The notes beneath the pieces are model-generated. The model was not told the origin of the DNA. It saw only the letters and a program-made list of their open reading frames with translations, and did no database searches. DNA of 64,000 bases, taken from Zhongshania aliphaticivorans. Lineage in GTDB: Bacteria > Pseudomonadota > Gammaproteobacteria > Pseudomonadales > Spongiibacteraceae. How positions within the stretch are numbered: the first letter of the stretch is position 1; each line of letters starts with the position of its first letter. The stretch covers positions 513,629 through 577,628 of the forward strand of contig NZ_CACSIJ010000001.1 of the NCBI RefSeq assembly GCF_902705855.1, in the 5' to 3' direction. Positions 18,237 to 28,632 of this stretch are shown here, piece by piece. The position numbers and the translations under genes are program-made.

Positions 18237-20009
18237 TTAAAATGGCCAAACCATTGGCGCGATAAGTACCGTTGCAACCCCAACGATCACCGTGAGCGGT
18301 ATGCCGATTTTAAAGAAATCACTAAATCGGTAATCCCCTGGCCCATACACCATTAAATTAGTTTGATAACCAATCGGCGTCGCAAAACTGGCTGACGCCG
18401 CCATCATTAAAGTAACCGCAAACGGCAGCATACTTACGTCAAGCTGCTGGCTCGCAGCCAAGGCTATCGGAAATACAATCACCGCCGCCGCCAAATTTGA
18501 AATCACCGCAGAAAACAGCGCCGTTACAATGAAAATTGCAGCCAAGGTTGCCATGGGCGAACCCGCAGCCAATCCAATTATTTGCTTGGCAATGACTGAA
18601 GCCGCGCCCGTAGATTCCAAAGAGCCGCCAAGGGCAATAGAAGCCGCTATTACCAACAATATCTGCCAATCAACACTCCGGCGCGCATCAGCGGCTCGAA
18701 TACAGCGTGTTGCGACCATGAGCCCCGCAGCCAAAAACGCCGCTTTCAACATTGACAACCAACCAATAGCAACGACCAGCACCATAGCGATCATAATAAT
18801 ACCGGCACGACCACGATGCTCATGCCGCACAGGACGCGAATTTTCAATGGCACTTACCAGCAAGAAATCACGGGAGTAACGCTGATTGGGAACAAAATCC
18901 TCGTACGCTTCAAGTAATAAGGTATCACCTGGCTCTAACTCTAAGTCGCCAATTCGGCCCTTCAAATGCTCGCCGTTACGAGAAATGGCAATAATTGCCG
19001 CGCCGTAATTATTACGAAAACGCATTTCGCGAATAACTCGGCCTAAATGGGGGAAATTAGGCGATATCACCACTTCGACCAAGCAACGCGATAAATTATT
19101 ATCACCTAACTTAAACGCCTGGTCCTCTGCCAATCTAAGGCCATGGAAGTTTTTAAGGTCAACAACCGAACGCACATCGCCGGCAAAAATAAGCCTATCA
19201 CCATCCATCAAAATTTCTTTTGGCGACACCACCGTCATAAGGCGTTCATCGCGAACAATTTCAATCAAGAACATCGCCGGCAATTGTCGCAACCCAGCTT
19301 GTTCTATCGATTGGCCAATCATCGGGCTATGAGGCTCAACCAACATTTCCACAATATATTGCCGTGTATCACCGAAACGCTCAGCCTTACCGTTACTGGT
19401 TGGCAACAAATATCGACTAGTAATAATTGTAAATGCGGCAACCAAGACAACACACGGCAAACCAACCCAAGCGATATCAAACATACCAAGCGCCTGCCCC
19501 GGCAATGCATCAATCATCATGCCATTTACAACCAAGTTGGTACTGGTACCCACCAAGGTACATGTGCCACCTACAATAGCGGCATAACTCAAAGGAATCA
19601 TCAACTGCGAGACTGGCAAATTATTGCGCTTTGCCCAATCCCGCACAGCGGGAATCATCATCGCTACAACAGGCGTGTTATTTAATATAGAGCTGAATAT
19701 CGCCACCGGCGCCATCAGTCGAAACTGCGCCAAACGAACCGATTTAGGCCGGCCTAACACGTTCAGTGATATCCAATTTACAACGCCGGTTTCAGACAAT
19801 GCCTGAGCAACAATGAACAAGACCCCGACGGTGACCATCCCCTCATTGGCCATACCCGCTAAGGCCTCCTTGGGCGACAAAACACCGGCAAGTAAAAGCA
19901 CCACAACACCGCCACACAAGATCATATCCGGCGGCCGTCGAGTAAAAATTAAAGCCAGCAAACAACCCGCAATAACACTAAGGGCAACCCATGCATCAAG
20001 GGTGAACAT
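18237..20009 (-). CDS. SLC13/DASS-type permease with two TrkA-C domains
   Basis: A 590-residue inner-membrane transporter with about ten hydrophobic segments in two inverted halves. The first half contains SILNNTPVVAMMIPAV and GGTCTLVGTSTNLVVNG, the second AVISNLAAAVIVFPIA and FATPIGYQTNLMVYGPG; these are the SNT-type sodium/carboxylate-binding hairpins of the family. Two RCK_C (TrkA-C) domains lie between them (about 215-390; MLVEPHSPMIGQSI and EVVISPNFPHLGRVIREM). Such proteins move sulfate or dicarboxylates with sodium; the substrate here is unknown. It starts 1 nt after the DHH gene stop, so the two are one operon. Confidence 0.88.
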   Translation of the reverse strand: MFTLDAWVALSVIAGCLLALIFTRRPPDMILCGGVVVLLLAGVLSPKEALAGMANEGMVTVGVLFIVAQALSETGVVNWISLNVLGRPKSVRLAQFRLMAPVAIFSSILNNTPVVAMMIPAVRDWAKRNNLPVSQLMIPLSYAAIVGGTCTLVGTSTNLVVNGMMIDALPGQALGMFDIAWVGLPCVVLVAAFTIITSRYLLPTSNGKAERFGDTRQYIVEMLVEPHSPMIGQSIEQAGLRQLPAMFLIEIVRDERLMTVVSPKEILMDGDRLIFAGDVRSVVDLKNFHGLRLAEDQAFKLGDNNLSRCLVEVVISPNFPHLGRVIREMRFRNNYGAAIIAISRNGEHLKGRIGDLELEPGDTLLLEAYEDFVPNQRYSRDFLLVSAIENSRPVRHEHRGRAGIIMIAMVLVVAIGWLSMLKAAFLAAGLMVATRCIRAADARRSVDWQILLVIAASIALGGSLESTGAASVIAKQIIGLAAGSPMATLAAIFIVTALFSAVISNLAAAVIVFPIALAASQQLDVSMLPFAVTLMMAASASFATPIGYQTNLMVYGPGDYRFSDFFKIGIPLTVIVGVATVLIAPMVWPF

Positions 20010-20010
20010 A

Positions 20011-20982
20011 TTAGCTCGATAAGCTCCGGTAGAACGCTTGAAATTTCTCTACAAAATCATTAAGACTTGTTACAGGTAAATCATTTATTCCCGCTGCAGC
20101 AGCTCGCCCACCGCCGGTAGGAAATTGCCGGCAAAACTCATCTGCGCCCTGCTTATTATTTAGCGGCGCCCGAATACTTACTAGATAGTTACCATCTTTT
20201 TTTTCTGTCAGCACTGCGTGAGCACGATCAGGGAAATCATTTGCCAGATCGTTACTGTACACACCACTAACACGTCGGGCCCAACGTTCATCCGGTAGAA
20301 TAAAAACGGCGCTCACGTTATCCGCATGCACAGCAGGTAGCTGGCTTGCCGCGCGCATATCATTTGTATACCCCTCTTCCAATTGCGCGAAGGTATCTGC
20401 CGCCTCTTTCATAAACTGACGTGGACTGGCAAAGGGGGCGATGCGGCGATAAAGCTCCGCGGGATCAAAATGCAAATCCTCTATGCTCGCGCCATAACCA
20501 TTGTAATTAAGGTATATACCTAGATTCTCCAGCTGCTGCAATTCATCGGCAGTTAAGCCTAGTGGCTTTGCTACCGCCATCGCGCTATTGCGAAGATTGT
20601 CACCAAATGCACCAACGACAGCCCACTCCGCAAATTGGCCTTTCAACATCCCGTTTACCAATAAGCTAGTGCAAACATCTGCGGCTGGATTGATATTAAC
20701 CCTTAGATTCGCATGCTCTGGAATGTCGCCTGCAAAATGGTGGTCCACGTAAACAACTTCGGCACCAGCCTCCAGCACACTATTCAAACCGTCGCGATTT
20801 TTATCTAAGGATACGTCCAGCACCGTGATTTGATCGCCCGAACCTGCCGACACTCTGCCTAGTAAATTAATGTCACGCTTAACACCAGTGACTAAGGTAC
20901 TATCCTGCGGGCTCGCATTTCGCAACTGTACCAAGGCACACAAGCCGTCCGCGTCTCCATTAAATACATCTATTACTGCCAT
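20011..20982 (-). CDS. DHH-family phosphoesterase
   Basis: A 323-residue DHH/DHHA1 protein. Motif I is FNGDADGLCALVQL, motif II ITVLDVSLDKN, and the DHH motif YVDHHFAGD near residue 85 supplies the metal ligands. The DHHA1-like C-terminus has FPTGGGRAAAAGI, where an Arg takes the place of the usual His of GGGH. Relatives act on short oligonucleotides (nanoRNase) or cyclic dinucleotides; the Arg substitution and short length make the substrate uncertain. It is cotranscribed with the downstream SLC13 permease. Confidence 0.82.
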   Translation of the reverse strand: MAVIDVFNGDADGLCALVQLRNASPQDSTLVTGVKRDINLLGRVSAGSGDQITVLDVSLDKNRDGLNSVLEAGAEVVYVDHHFAGDIPEHANLRVNINPAADVCTSLLVNGMLKGQFAEWAVVGAFGDNLRNSAMAVAKPLGLTADELQQLENLGIYLNYNGYGASIEDLHFDPAELYRRIAPFASPRQFMKEAADTFAQLEEGYTNDMRAASQLPAVHADNVSAVFILPDERWARRVSGVYSNDLANDFPDRAHAVLTEKKDGNYLVSIRAPLNNKQGADEFCRQFPTGGGRAAAAGINDLPVTSLNDFVEKFQAFYRSLSS

Positions 20983-21020
20983 TCCCTGTTCCCCAATTTT
21001 TATACGTAAATTTATTGTCT

Positions 21021-21722
21021 TTAATAACCGAGCGACGCGTTAATCTTTCTCAAGCTCGCCAAAGGGTCAGCACTTCTTGTAATCGGTCGTCCAACTACCA
21101 AATAATTGCTACCCATCGCAATGGCATCACTGGGCGTCGCAACCCGCTGCTGATCGCCAAGTTCGCTTCCCGCTGGCCGGATTCCCGGTGTCACAAGTAA
21201 AAAATCTTTTGGAATAACGCCTCGCAACACCGAAACTTCTTGAGCTGAACAGACTACGCCATCAAGCCCGCTCTCTGCCGTTAATGTAGCCAAGCGACTG
21301 ACTTGCGCCAAAGCGTTCTCATTCACACCGACTGTAGCTAATTCCTCGCTTTGCATTGACGTTAACACCGTCACACCAATTAACAGTGGCGCATCTTTGC
21401 CATATGACTGCAAAGCGGTCTTTGCCGCCGACATCATTCTCATGCCACCCGATGCATGCACATTCACCATCCACACCCCCATATCCGCGGCAGCAGCCAC
21501 AGCGGCAGCAGTGGTATTAGGGATGTCGTGGAATTTTAAATCCAAAAAGACCTCAAAACCGCGTCGGTGCAAGTCGCGTACAACGTCAGGACCATATAAG
21601 GTAAATAATTCTTTACCGACTTTTACACGGCACAGCGAAGGATCCAGCTTTTCAAGTAAAGCATCAAGCTCAGCGCGCGCGGCAAAATCCAGCGCGACAA
21701 TTAGCGGAGATTTTTCAGTCAT
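21021..21722 (-). CDS. pyrF: Orotidine 5'-phosphate decarboxylase
   Basis: A 233-residue TIM-barrel enzyme that makes UMP from OMP, the last step of pyrimidine synthesis. The catalytic DxKxxD signature is in [17 protein letters not shown]. The phosphate-binding end is [17 protein letters not shown] and [15 protein letters not shown]. The ATG at 21722 ([14 protein letters not shown]) is preferred over one four codons earlier that overlaps the lapB stop. It is the last gene of the rpsA-ihfB-lapAB series. Confidence 0.97.
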   Translation of the reverse strand: MTEKSPLIVALDFAARAELDALLEKLDPSLCRVKVGKELFTLYGPDVVRDLHRRGFEVFLDLKFHDIPNTTAAAVAAAADMGVWMVNVHASGGMRMMSAAKTALQSYGKDAPLLIGVTVLTSMQSEELATVGVNENALAQVSRLATLTAESGLDGVVCSAQEVSVLRGVIPKDFLLVTPGIRPAGSELGDQQRVATPSDAIAMGSNYLVVGRPITRSADPLASLRKINASLGY

Positions 21723-21730
21723 AATGTAAT

Positions 21731-22933
21731 TCAATCACCTAGTATTCCACGGATTGGCGCAATGGTACCCCACTGCTCACAACTGGGACACAACCAGTGC
21801 AGCTTTTGCCCAGAAAATCCGCAATGCCGGCATCGGTACACAGGACGTTCAGCTTTAAGCTGATCTAACAACTGCCGGACCAGTGCCCCACTCTGCCTAC
21901 GCTCGCCCTCAGGTCGACTCAGCACTTCTGACAACAAACCGAATGTGGGGCGTTGCGCCGCCACATCATGTAAATAATTTAAAGCCAAATCCTGCCCATT
22001 GCATTCCGCTATTACCTGCGCACACTCTATATTAAACGCTGTGCTCGAGGTACTTTGCGCTACGCGCTGGAGCGCGTCCAGATAAGCAGCCTGATCACCA
22101 AAACCTAAAAAAGCCTTACGAAATATGGGAACAACCTCACTTGCAAATGCCGGTTGCCGCTCAATTACCGAATGCAAGAGGTCTAAAGCCTGCTGCGGCT
22201 TTTTTTGGCTTATAGCCAAGTCTGCAGACAGTAAATACGCCCTCACATTATTGCTGTCATAATTACGCGCCAACTGCAGTTCTTTAGAAGCCGCCTTAAC
22301 ATCATTTGCAAGCAACAACGGCTTAGCTTTTTCGCAGTGATAATGGCTTAAAGCACACTCGACTACCCGCTCCGCCGCGGTGACCGCAACCTGCTTTTTA
22401 AGCCAGCTCCGTTGTGGCAGACGCAAGCGCGCAACCGCAATCGCCTGATCCCACTCTTTCTCACTCTGATAAATATTTTGCAAATGCTCCAAGGCATCCA
22501 TGCGGTAAATCACCGATTCATCTACGACATCTCGCAGCAAACGCTCAGCACGATCTAACAAGCCTGCGGATATATAATCTCTCGCCAATTCTAGATGGAC
22601 TTGATAGAGCTTATCTCTAGGTAAACTCGGTCGTGACAATAAGTTTTGATGAATACGAATTGCGCCATCGACCTCACCCTTACTACGCATTAAATTTCCT
22701 AAGGCCAAATGCGTAGGCAGAGTTTCAATATTTACTGGCAGCTCATTAATTACCGTCATGACCGCCGCGCCGGCCTGCTCACTCAGTAAGTAATTCAAGC
22801 CCTTGTAGTAGGAGCTTGCGTTATCGTCATTCTTATTGGAATGTCGCCACTTTGGGCGATAGAAGTAGCCAATCAGCCAGCCACTCGCGACCGCCGCCAG
22901 AATACAAAGAAATTGGATTAGCTCAGTGTTCAT
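21731..22933 (-). CDS. lapB: Lipopolysaccharide assembly protein B
   Basis: A 400-residue cytoplasmic-facing TPR protein anchored by an N-terminal helix (about 4-22, [20 protein letters not shown]). Tandem TPR repeats span about 70-340. The C-terminus is a rubredoxin-type zinc ribbon ([20 protein letters not shown], four Cys). LapB (YciM) presents LpxC to FtsH and so sets LPS synthesis. It lies 6 nt after lapA and upstream of pyrF, the order seen in E. coli. Confidence 0.95.
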   Translation of the reverse strand: MNTELIQFLCILAAVASGWLIGYFYRPKWRHSNKNDDNASSYYKGLNYLLSEQAGAAVMTVINELPVNIETLPTHLALGNLMRSKGEVDGAIRIHQNLLSRPSLPRDKLYQVHLELARDYISAGLLDRAERLLRDVVDESVIYRMDALEHLQNIYQSEKEWDQAIAVARLRLPQRSWLKKQVAVTAAERVVECALSHYHCEKAKPLLLANDVKAASKELQLARNYDSNNVRAYLLSADLAISQKKPQQALDLLHSVIERQPAFASEVVPIFRKAFLGFGDQAAYLDALQRVAQSTSSTAFNIECAQVIAECNGQDLALNYLHDVAAQRPTFGLLSEVLSRPEGERRQSGALVRQLLDQLKAERPVYRCRHCGFSGQKLHWLCPSCEQWGTIAPIRGILGD

Positions 22934-22939
22934 ACCAAA

Positions 22940-23233
22940 TTAGCTACTTACAAGCTGAGTTCGCTCAAGCTTGGTTTTTTCACTATTTAATAAGCGGCGC
23001 AAACGAAGACGCGAAGCCTGCAATCGTAAAATAACGACGGTACTCGCAACTAAACCAGCAAGACCACCAAGAAAAAAAGACAAAATAATCCACGTCGACA
23101 AACGCTGTGCAGGAAGCTCCGCAACCAGTACATTAAGAGGCACTAGTACGTCATTCTGAATGGTAAATAACAGCCCCACCGCCAAGACGAGGAGCAAGAG
23201 TAATAACACTAAAATTGAACGGATCAGACGCAT
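22940..23233 (-). CDS. lapA: Lipopolysaccharide assembly protein A
   Basis: A 97-residue membrane protein with two hydrophobic segments (about 4-24, very Leu-rich, and 46-68) and a basic coiled-coil tail (RLQASRLRLRRLLNSEKTKLER). LapA (YciS, DUF1049) works with LapB. It is preceded by a terminator-like hairpin after ihfB, so lapAB may have partly independent expression. Confidence 0.93.
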   Translation of the reverse strand: MRLIRSILVLLLLLLVLAVGLLFTIQNDVLVPLNVLVAELPAQRLSTWIILSFFLGGLAGLVASTVVILRLQASRLRLRRLLNSEKTKLERTQLVSS

Positions 23234-23245
23234 CTAACCTTTTTC

Positions 23246-23282
23246 CAAAAAAAAAACGGCATGGTCAATGACCATACCGTTT
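23246..23282 (-). terminator. Terminator after ihfB
   Basis: A stem formed by AAACGG/CCGTTT and ATGGTC/GACCAT with an AAT loop (23254-23282) is followed on the minus strand by a run of T (complement of A23247-23256). It ends the ihfB transcript about 30 nt after its stop and immediately before lapA. Confidence 0.85.
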
Positions 23283-23310
23283 CTTTAATCATAACGCTAG
23301 TAGTGCAAAG

Positions 23311-23607
23311 CTAAGTGCCTGACTGTAGGCTCAAATTTACACGCTCGCGCAACTCTTTGCCGGGCTTAAAATGCGGCACATATTTACCGGGCAACTCCAC
23401 AGTTTCACCTGTTTTAGGGTTGCGCCCCATACGAGGCTCTCGGTAATGCAGAGAAAAACTACCAAAACCCCGAATCTCTATACGATCACCCGTGGCTAAA
23501 ACCGTCGACATATGTTCGATCATAGTTTTAACTGCCAACTCAACGTCCTTGTGGGACAACTGCGGCTGACGCTCGGTAATCAACTCTATTAATTCAGATT
23601 TGGTCAT
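23311..23607 (-). CDS. ihfB: Integration host factor subunit beta
   Basis: A 98-residue partner of IHF-alpha (7038-7340). The signature is [48 protein letters not shown], with the intercalating Pro in GRNP. Length is normal. It lies 121 nt downstream of rpsA, as in E. coli and Pseudomonas, and is followed by a terminator. Confidence 0.97.
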   Translation of the reverse strand: MTKSELIELITERQPQLSHKDVELAVKTMIEHMSTVLATGDRIEIRGFGSFSLHYREPRMGRNPKTGETVELPGKYVPHFKPGKELRERVNLSLQSGT

Positions 23608-23672
23608 AGCTTGTTCCCGTTGTTTCCAACACTCAAGCCTAGCTTAGCATTTTTTTGCATATAAGCCAGATA

Positions 23673-23707
23673 GTTACGAGCATTTAGCTCAAGTAAATGC
23701 CCGTAAC
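23673..23707 (-). promoter_or_regulatory. Long hairpin between rpsA and ihfB
   Basis: GTTACG and GCATTTA pair with TAAATGC and CGTAAC across a single mismatch and a 7-nt loop (13 bp). No T-run follows directly on either strand, so it is not a standard terminator. It may stabilise the rpsA mRNA end or act in rpsA-ihfB processing. Confidence 0.5.
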
Positions 23708-23728
23708 TTGCGACTCAGACCAAAGACC

Positions 23729-25408
23729 TTAGTCTTTGTTTTCCATCTGAGCTTTGATCAAGTCGCCGATTGTTGCAGGAGCAGCAGTTTCGACTTCTTT
23801 CTCACGCAGTGACTTAACAGCCTCTTTCTCGTCATCAACGTCCTTGGCTTTAATAGACAAGGTCATTGCGCGGTTTTTGCGATCTACACTGATGATTTTA
23901 ACTTCAACAGTCTCGCCCACTTTTAAGACGTTACGTGCATCTTCAACTTTATCGCGGCTGATTTCAGACGCTTTCAATACGCCTTCAACTTCTTCGCTTA
24001 ACACGATGATAGCTGCTTTAGCGTCGACTTCTTTAACAACACCATTAACAATGGCGCCTTTGTCGTTTTCAGCAACGTAGTTAGAGAACGGGTCGTCTTC
24101 AAGCTGTTTAATGCCTAAAGAAATACGCTCGCGCTCAGGATCAATAGACAGGATTACCGTCTCGATCTCGTCGCCTTTCTTGAACTTACGCACGGCTTCT
24201 TCGCCAGTTTCATTCCAAGAAATATCAGACAAGTGAACCAGACCGTCGATGTTGCCATCTAGACCGATGAAGATACCGAAGTCAGTAATAGACTTGATAG
24301 CGCCCTTGATCTTGTCGCCTTTGGTGAACTGACCACCAAATGCATCCCATGGGTTTTGTTGGCACTGCTTGATACCCAAAGAAATACGACGGCGTTCTTC
24401 GTCGATATCCAGAATCATCACTTCTACTTCGTCGCCAACATTAACCACTTTAGATGGGTGAATGTTTTTGTTGGTCCAATCCATTTCTGAAACGTGAACC
24501 AAACCTTCAACGCCTTCTTCGATCTCAGCGAAACAGCCGTAATCAGTCAGGTTAGTGACCTTAGCTTTAACGCGTGAGTTCTCTGGGTAACGTGCCTTGA
24601 TAGCTACCCATGGATCTTCGCCAAGTTGCTTCAGACCCAATGATACGCGGTTGCGCTCACGGTCAAACTTAAGAATACGTACGTCAATTTCATGACCCAC
24701 TTCAACGATTTCACTTGGGTGCTTAATACGCTTCCAAGCCATATCGGTGATGTGCAATAGGCCGTCAATACCGCCCAAATCTACGAAAGCACCGTAGTCG
24801 GTCAAGTTCTTAACAATACCTTTAACAACCATACCTTCTTGCAGAGATTCCAGCAGCGCTTCGCGCTCTTCGCTGTTTACGCTCTCAAGAACGGCACGAC
24901 GCGAAACAACAACGTTGTTACGCTTTTGGTCCAGCTTAATGACTTTGAATTCAAGCTCTTTGCCTTCCAAGTGCGCTGTATCGCGAACTGGACGAACATC
25001 TACCAAAGAACCGGGCAGGAACGCACGGATGCTGTTGATATCGACTGTGAAACCACCTTTAACCTTGCCATTGATAATACCAACAACAGTCTCTTCAGCT
25101 TCATATGCTGCTTCAAGAGTAGTCCACGCCTCAGCGCGCTTGGCTTTTTCACGTGATAATTTAGTTTCACCAAAGCCATCTTCAACCGACTCTAGTGCAA
25201 CTTGAACTTCATCACCAATCGCCAGAATGAACTCACCGCTTTCGCTCAAGAACTGCTCGCGAGGAATAACACCCTCAGATTTCAGTCCAGCGTGAACGGT
25301 AACCCAATCACTGTCGATATCAATAACAACGCCGGTCACGATTGAACCGGGTTTCATATCAATGGTTTTTAAACTTTCTTCAAATAGATCAGCAAAGCTC
25401 TCGCTCAT
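23729..25408 (-). CDS. rpsA: 30S ribosomal protein S1
   Basis: A 559-residue protein with six S1 RNA-binding repeats; later repeats are marked by [50 protein letters not shown] and repeated RISLGIKQ ends. S1 brings mRNA to the 30S subunit and in E. coli represses its own translation through its leader. It lies 320 nt downstream of the cmk stop on the same strand. Confidence 0.98.
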   Translation of the reverse strand: MSESFADLFEESLKTIDMKPGSIVTGVVIDIDSDWVTVHAGLKSEGVIPREQFLSESGEFILAIGDEVQVALESVEDGFGETKLSREKAKRAEAWTTLEAAYEAEETVVGIINGKVKGGFTVDINSIRAFLPGSLVDVRPVRDTAHLEGKELEFKVIKLDQKRNNVVVSRRAVLESVNSEEREALLESLQEGMVVKGIVKNLTDYGAFVDLGGIDGLLHITDMAWKRIKHPSEIVEVGHEIDVRILKFDRERNRVSLGLKQLGEDPWVAIKARYPENSRVKAKVTNLTDYGCFAEIEEGVEGLVHVSEMDWTNKNIHPSKVVNVGDEVEVMILDIDEERRRISLGIKQCQQNPWDAFGGQFTKGDKIKGAIKSITDFGIFIGLDGNIDGLVHLSDISWNETGEEAVRKFKKGDEIETVILSIDPERERISLGIKQLEDDPFSNYVAENDKGAIVNGVVKEVDAKAAIIVLSEEVEGVLKASEISRDKVEDARNVLKVGETVEVKIISVDRKNRAMTLSIKAKDVDDEKEAVKSLREKEVETAAPATIGDLIKAQMENKD

Positions 25409-25687
25409 TAGTCATTACCTGAGTATTAAATAGTGGCAACGCCACCGTATCGCCGTGTATCCAGCTTACACGGGTCAATTCATATTGCCTCAATACAACG
25501 CCAGCTGGTATTTGCGCTGCATGCGACGGTTTTTAGTTAGTCTTTGAGACATTGCACGATTGCTGTTTTATTCTCTGGCGGCGTTGAAAACGTACTCAAT
25601 CGGTCATTTATAAGTATAAATTCCCTCATTCCGTGCGCTTTCGCCTTGCCAGAAAACAAAACCTCGGCTCGTGGCAAACGTCTCAAT
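25409..25687 (-). promoter_or_regulatory. rpsA leader region
   Basis: About 280 nt between cmk and rpsA. By analogy with E. coli it should carry rpsA promoters and the structured, SD-poor leader recognised by S1. I see no strong Shine-Dalgarno sequence just before the rpsA ATG, in line with that, but no motif I can name with confidence. Confidence 0.4.
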
Positions 25688-26392
25688 TTACAAACTAACA
25701 AGACGAGCGTTGACTTCCGCCAACACTCGGTTAAACACTTCTTCTATGCCCAAACCACTGCTATCTATCTGCACAGCGTCGTCTGCGGGCTTTAAAGGGG
25801 CTAGTTCACGCTCAGAATCTCGCTTATCGCGAGCGCGTATCTCCCCTAAAAGGGTCGCGAGGTTAACATCATCGCCCTGCGATTTCAACTGATTGTAGCG
25901 CCGTTCGGCACGCTCCTCGGCGCTTGCGGTGAGGAATATCTTAACTGGAGCGGTCGTGAAAACGACGGTCCCCATGTCGCGCCCGTCGGCCACCAAACCC
26001 GGCGCTTTGGCAAAATCGCGCTGCCGACCTAATAAGGCACTGCGCACTGCAGGCAATACCGCCACTTTAGAAGCCAACATACCGGTGACTTCGGTACGTA
26101 AATCACCGCTGACGTCCTCCCCCTCAAGCAAGACACGGGTTGGCTCACCCGGTTCACCAGCGACAAATTCAACATCTAGATTTGCCGCTAATTTAGCTAT
26201 TGCGGCTTCGTCATCAAAGGCACAACCGTGTTTATCGGCCGCCATACCAACCAAACGGTACAGCGCACCACTATCCAGTAAATGCCAGCCCAAATGCCGC
26301 GCCAAGGTTTGGCATAAAGTGCCCTTTCCAGAACCGCTGGGGCCGTCAATCGCAATAACCGGAGCAGATAGTGTCGACTCACTCATACTCAA
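25688..26392 (-). CDS. cmk: Cytidylate kinase
   Basis: A 234-residue P-loop kinase that phosphorylates CMP and dCMP. The Walker A motif is [11 protein letters not shown] near residue 17; the NMP-binding domain includes [12 protein letters not shown]; the substrate signature is [12 protein letters not shown]; the lid region is RAEERYNQL-like ([16 protein letters not shown]). Its start overlaps the aroA stop by 4 nt, so aroA and cmk are translationally coupled. Confidence 0.97.
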   Translation of the reverse strand: MSMSESTLSAPVIAIDGPSGSGKGTLCQTLARHLGWHLLDSGALYRLVGMAADKHGCAFDDEAAIAKLAANLDVEFVAGEPGEPTRVLLEGEDVSGDLRTEVTGMLASKVAVLPAVRSALLGRQRDFAKAPGLVADGRDMGTVVFTTAPVKIFLTASAEERAERRYNQLKSQGDDVNLATLLGEIRARDKRDSERELAPLKPADDAVQIDSSGLGIEEVFNRVLAEVNARLVSL

Positions 26393-27690
26393 GCCTGCAC
26401 CTCTATATTCATACCCAGACTCGCCGCCAAGCTCACAAAATTAGGAAACGAGGTCGCGACGTTATCGCAGCCGGTCACCCGAATAGGATCAGTGGCGCGC
26501 AAAGAGGCAACGGCGAATGACATGGCAATGCGATGATCGTGATGGCTTGCCACCGTCGCGCCAGTTATTTGTCCACCCTGAATAACAATGCCATCTTCGG
26601 TCGGCACCGCGCTAATTCCCATGGCCTGCAAGCCATCGGCCATCACTTGAATACGGTCACTTTCCTTCACCCGCAGCTCTTCCGCACCAGTCAGCACGGT
26701 TTGCCCTTCGGCGCAGGCCGCAGCAACAAACAACACCGGAAACTCATCGATAGCTAAAGGCACCTGATCTTCAGGAATGTTAATACCTTTAAGTTGAGCG
26801 TGACGAATACGAATATCCGCAACGGGTTCGCCACCCACTTCGCGTTCATTAAATACCGTAATATCGCCGCCCATCGCACGTAAAATATTGATCACCCCGA
26901 CTCGCGTTGGGTTAATACCAACATGCTCCAACGTCAAATCAGCATTCGGAGTAATACTTGCCGCCACCATAAAAAACGCCGCCGAAGAAATGTCCGCCGG
27001 TACATCTATATGCACGGCAGTTAAGCGTCCGCCGCCCTGTAATTTAGCCACCGGCCCAGCAACGTCTACCGAATAACCAAATCCGCGCAACATACGCTCG
27101 CTATGATCACGCGTGGGTGCAGGCTCAGTTGTACGAGTCTCACCCTCGGCATACAAACCCGCCAGCAATACGCAAGACTTCACCTGCGCACTCGCCATTG
27201 GCAGTACATAGTCGATAGCCTTTAATGATTGACCACCACGTAGCGTTAGCGGTGGACGCCCGCCTTCGGCCGTTTCAACCACCGCACCCATTTCTCGTAA
27301 GGGCTTGGCAACACGTTCCATAGGACGCTTACTCAAGGACTCGTCGCCGGTCATGGTAACGTCAAACTTTTGCCCCGCTAATAAGCCCGCCAACAAACGC
27401 ATTGAGGTGCCGGAATTACCGACATATACATCACCTGCAGGTGCCTTAAGACCATCACGGCCAACGCCGTGAATAAGCACCCGACCATTTTCTGGGCCTT
27501 CGATTTCTACCCCCATCGCCCTAAATGCATTCAGAGTCGACAGCGCATCTTCGCCCTCTAGAAACCCATCCACGGTAGTGACGCCATCGGCAATCGCCCC
27601 CAACATAATAGAGCGGTGCGAAATTGACTTATCTCCCGGAACTCGGGCCGTACCACGTATTTGACCACCAGGCTGTAACAGGAAATCCAC
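26389..27690 (-). CDS. aroA: 3-phosphoshikimate 1-carboxyvinyltransferase (EPSP synthase)
   Basis: A 433-residue two-domain enzyme that joins PEP to shikimate-3-phosphate. Visible motifs are [19 protein letters not shown] (N-terminal), [16 protein letters not shown] (PEP and S3P binding), [16 protein letters not shown], and [11 protein letters not shown] near the C-terminus. In Pseudomonas aroA is fused to tyrA; here they are separate genes 39 nt apart. Confidence 0.97.
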   Translation of the reverse strand: MDFLLQPGGQIRGTARVPGDKSISHRSIMLGAIADGVTTVDGFLEGEDALSTLNAFRAMGVEIEGPENGRVLIHGVGRDGLKAPAGDVYVGNSGTSMRLLAGLLAGQKFDVTMTGDESLSKRPMERVAKPLREMGAVVETAEGGRPPLTLRGGQSLKAIDYVLPMASAQVKSCVLLAGLYAEGETRTTEPAPTRDHSERMLRGFGYSVDVAGPVAKLQGGGRLTAVHIDVPADISSAAFFMVAASITPNADLTLEHVGINPTRVGVINILRAMGGDITVFNEREVGGEPVADIRIRHAQLKGINIPEDQVPLAIDEFPVLFVAAACAEGQTVLTGAEELRVKESDRIQVMADGLQAMGISAVPTEDGIVIQGGQITGATVASHHDHRIAMSFAVASLRATDPIRVTGCDNVATSFPNFVSLAASLGMNIEVQA

Positions 27691-27729
27691 GATAAAATTC
27701 TCTTTTAATGTAATCAGGAAAATATGAAA

Positions 27730-28632
27730 TTACGATGAAGGGGATTTTTTTTGACGGCTTAGATACTGCCCCAAAAAATGTTCATCACGGGCGCGTTTAG
27801 CGCGATCAAAACTCGTAAAAATAGCTTCACCGTCGCCTTCTTCAATCGCTTTACGAACAAGTTCAAGATGAGAGCTAAAAGTATCTATACCTTGCAGAAT
27901 GGCATCTCGATTCGCCAAGGCAATGTCGTGCCACATGGTCGGGTCGCTAGACGCAATTCGCGTAAAATCACGAAAGCCACCGGCTGCAAATTTAAAAATA
28001 TCCGCAGCCGCGCCATTCTGCGCCAACGCGTCAACCAAGGTATAAGCCAGCACATGAGGGAGATGACTGGTCGCGGCAAGCACCGAATCGTGCTCGGCAA
28101 CATCCATGCACACCACTTCGGCACCACAGGATTCCCACATCTCGCGAATCAATACTACCGCTGAGCTAGCCGTATTGTCTAAGGGCGTTAAAATAACTCG
28201 GTGGTCGAGAAACAAATCTACTGAAGAAGCCTCAACCCCACTCTGCTCAGACCCTGCAATGGGATGACCCAACACAAAGTTAGCGGGCACCTCACCAAAA
28301 ATTCGTTCTGCAGCGCGTTGAATATTGCCTTTGACACTGGCCACATCGGTGACAACCATGTCGGGCGTCATCAATGGCGCCAATTCTGCCATCACTTTTT
28401 CAGCAACTAGCGTTGGTGTTGCAATCACCACCACGTCGGCGCCGGCGACTGCTTCGGCCATATCTAGGGTATAAGAATCTATCACCCCAAGCTGTAATCC
28501 ACGTTCGAGTGATTCTGCACGACGCCCGGTAGCAACTACCTCGCCAACCGCACCCTGTGCTTTTAAGGCTTTTGCGAGGGATCCCCCCATTAGCCCCAAA
28601 CCGATAATGGTGAGCTTATTGATCAAGAACAC
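27730..28632 (-). CDS. tyrA: Prephenate dehydrogenase
   Basis: A 300-residue NAD-dependent enzyme of tyrosine synthesis. The Rossmann glycine loop is IIGLGLMGGSLAKAL; the catalytic region has VLGHPIAGSEQSGVEAS and a His in ATSHLPHVLAYTL. The start is a GTG at 28632 with AGAGAGG directly upstream, overlapping the hisC end by 17 nt. There is no chorismate mutase domain (that is on pheA) and no ACT domain. Confidence 0.94.
   Translation of the reverse strand: MFLINKLTIIGLGLMGGSLAKALKAQGAVGEVVATGRRAESLERGLQLGVIDSYTLDMAEAVAGADVVVIATPTLVAEKVMAELAPLMTPDMVVTDVASVKGNIQRAAERIFGEVPANFVLGHPIAGSEQSGVEASSVDLFLDHRVILTPLDNTASSAVVLIREMWESCGAEVVCMDVAEHDSVLAATSHLPHVLAYTLVDALAQNGAAADIFKFAAGGFRDFTRIASSDPTMWHDIALANRDAILQGIDTFSSHLELVRKAIEEGDGEAIFTSFDRAKRARDEHFLGQYLSRQKKSPSS

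Noticed and set aside
19143..19685. 180-residue plus-strand ORF rich in His, Asn and Gln
   Set aside because: It is antisense to the SLC13 permease gene, has no ribosome-binding site and has a composition typical of shadow frames.
25929..26444. 171-residue plus-strand ORF
   Set aside because: It is antisense to cmk and the aroA end; the low-complexity Ser/Pro/Thr content marks a shadow frame.
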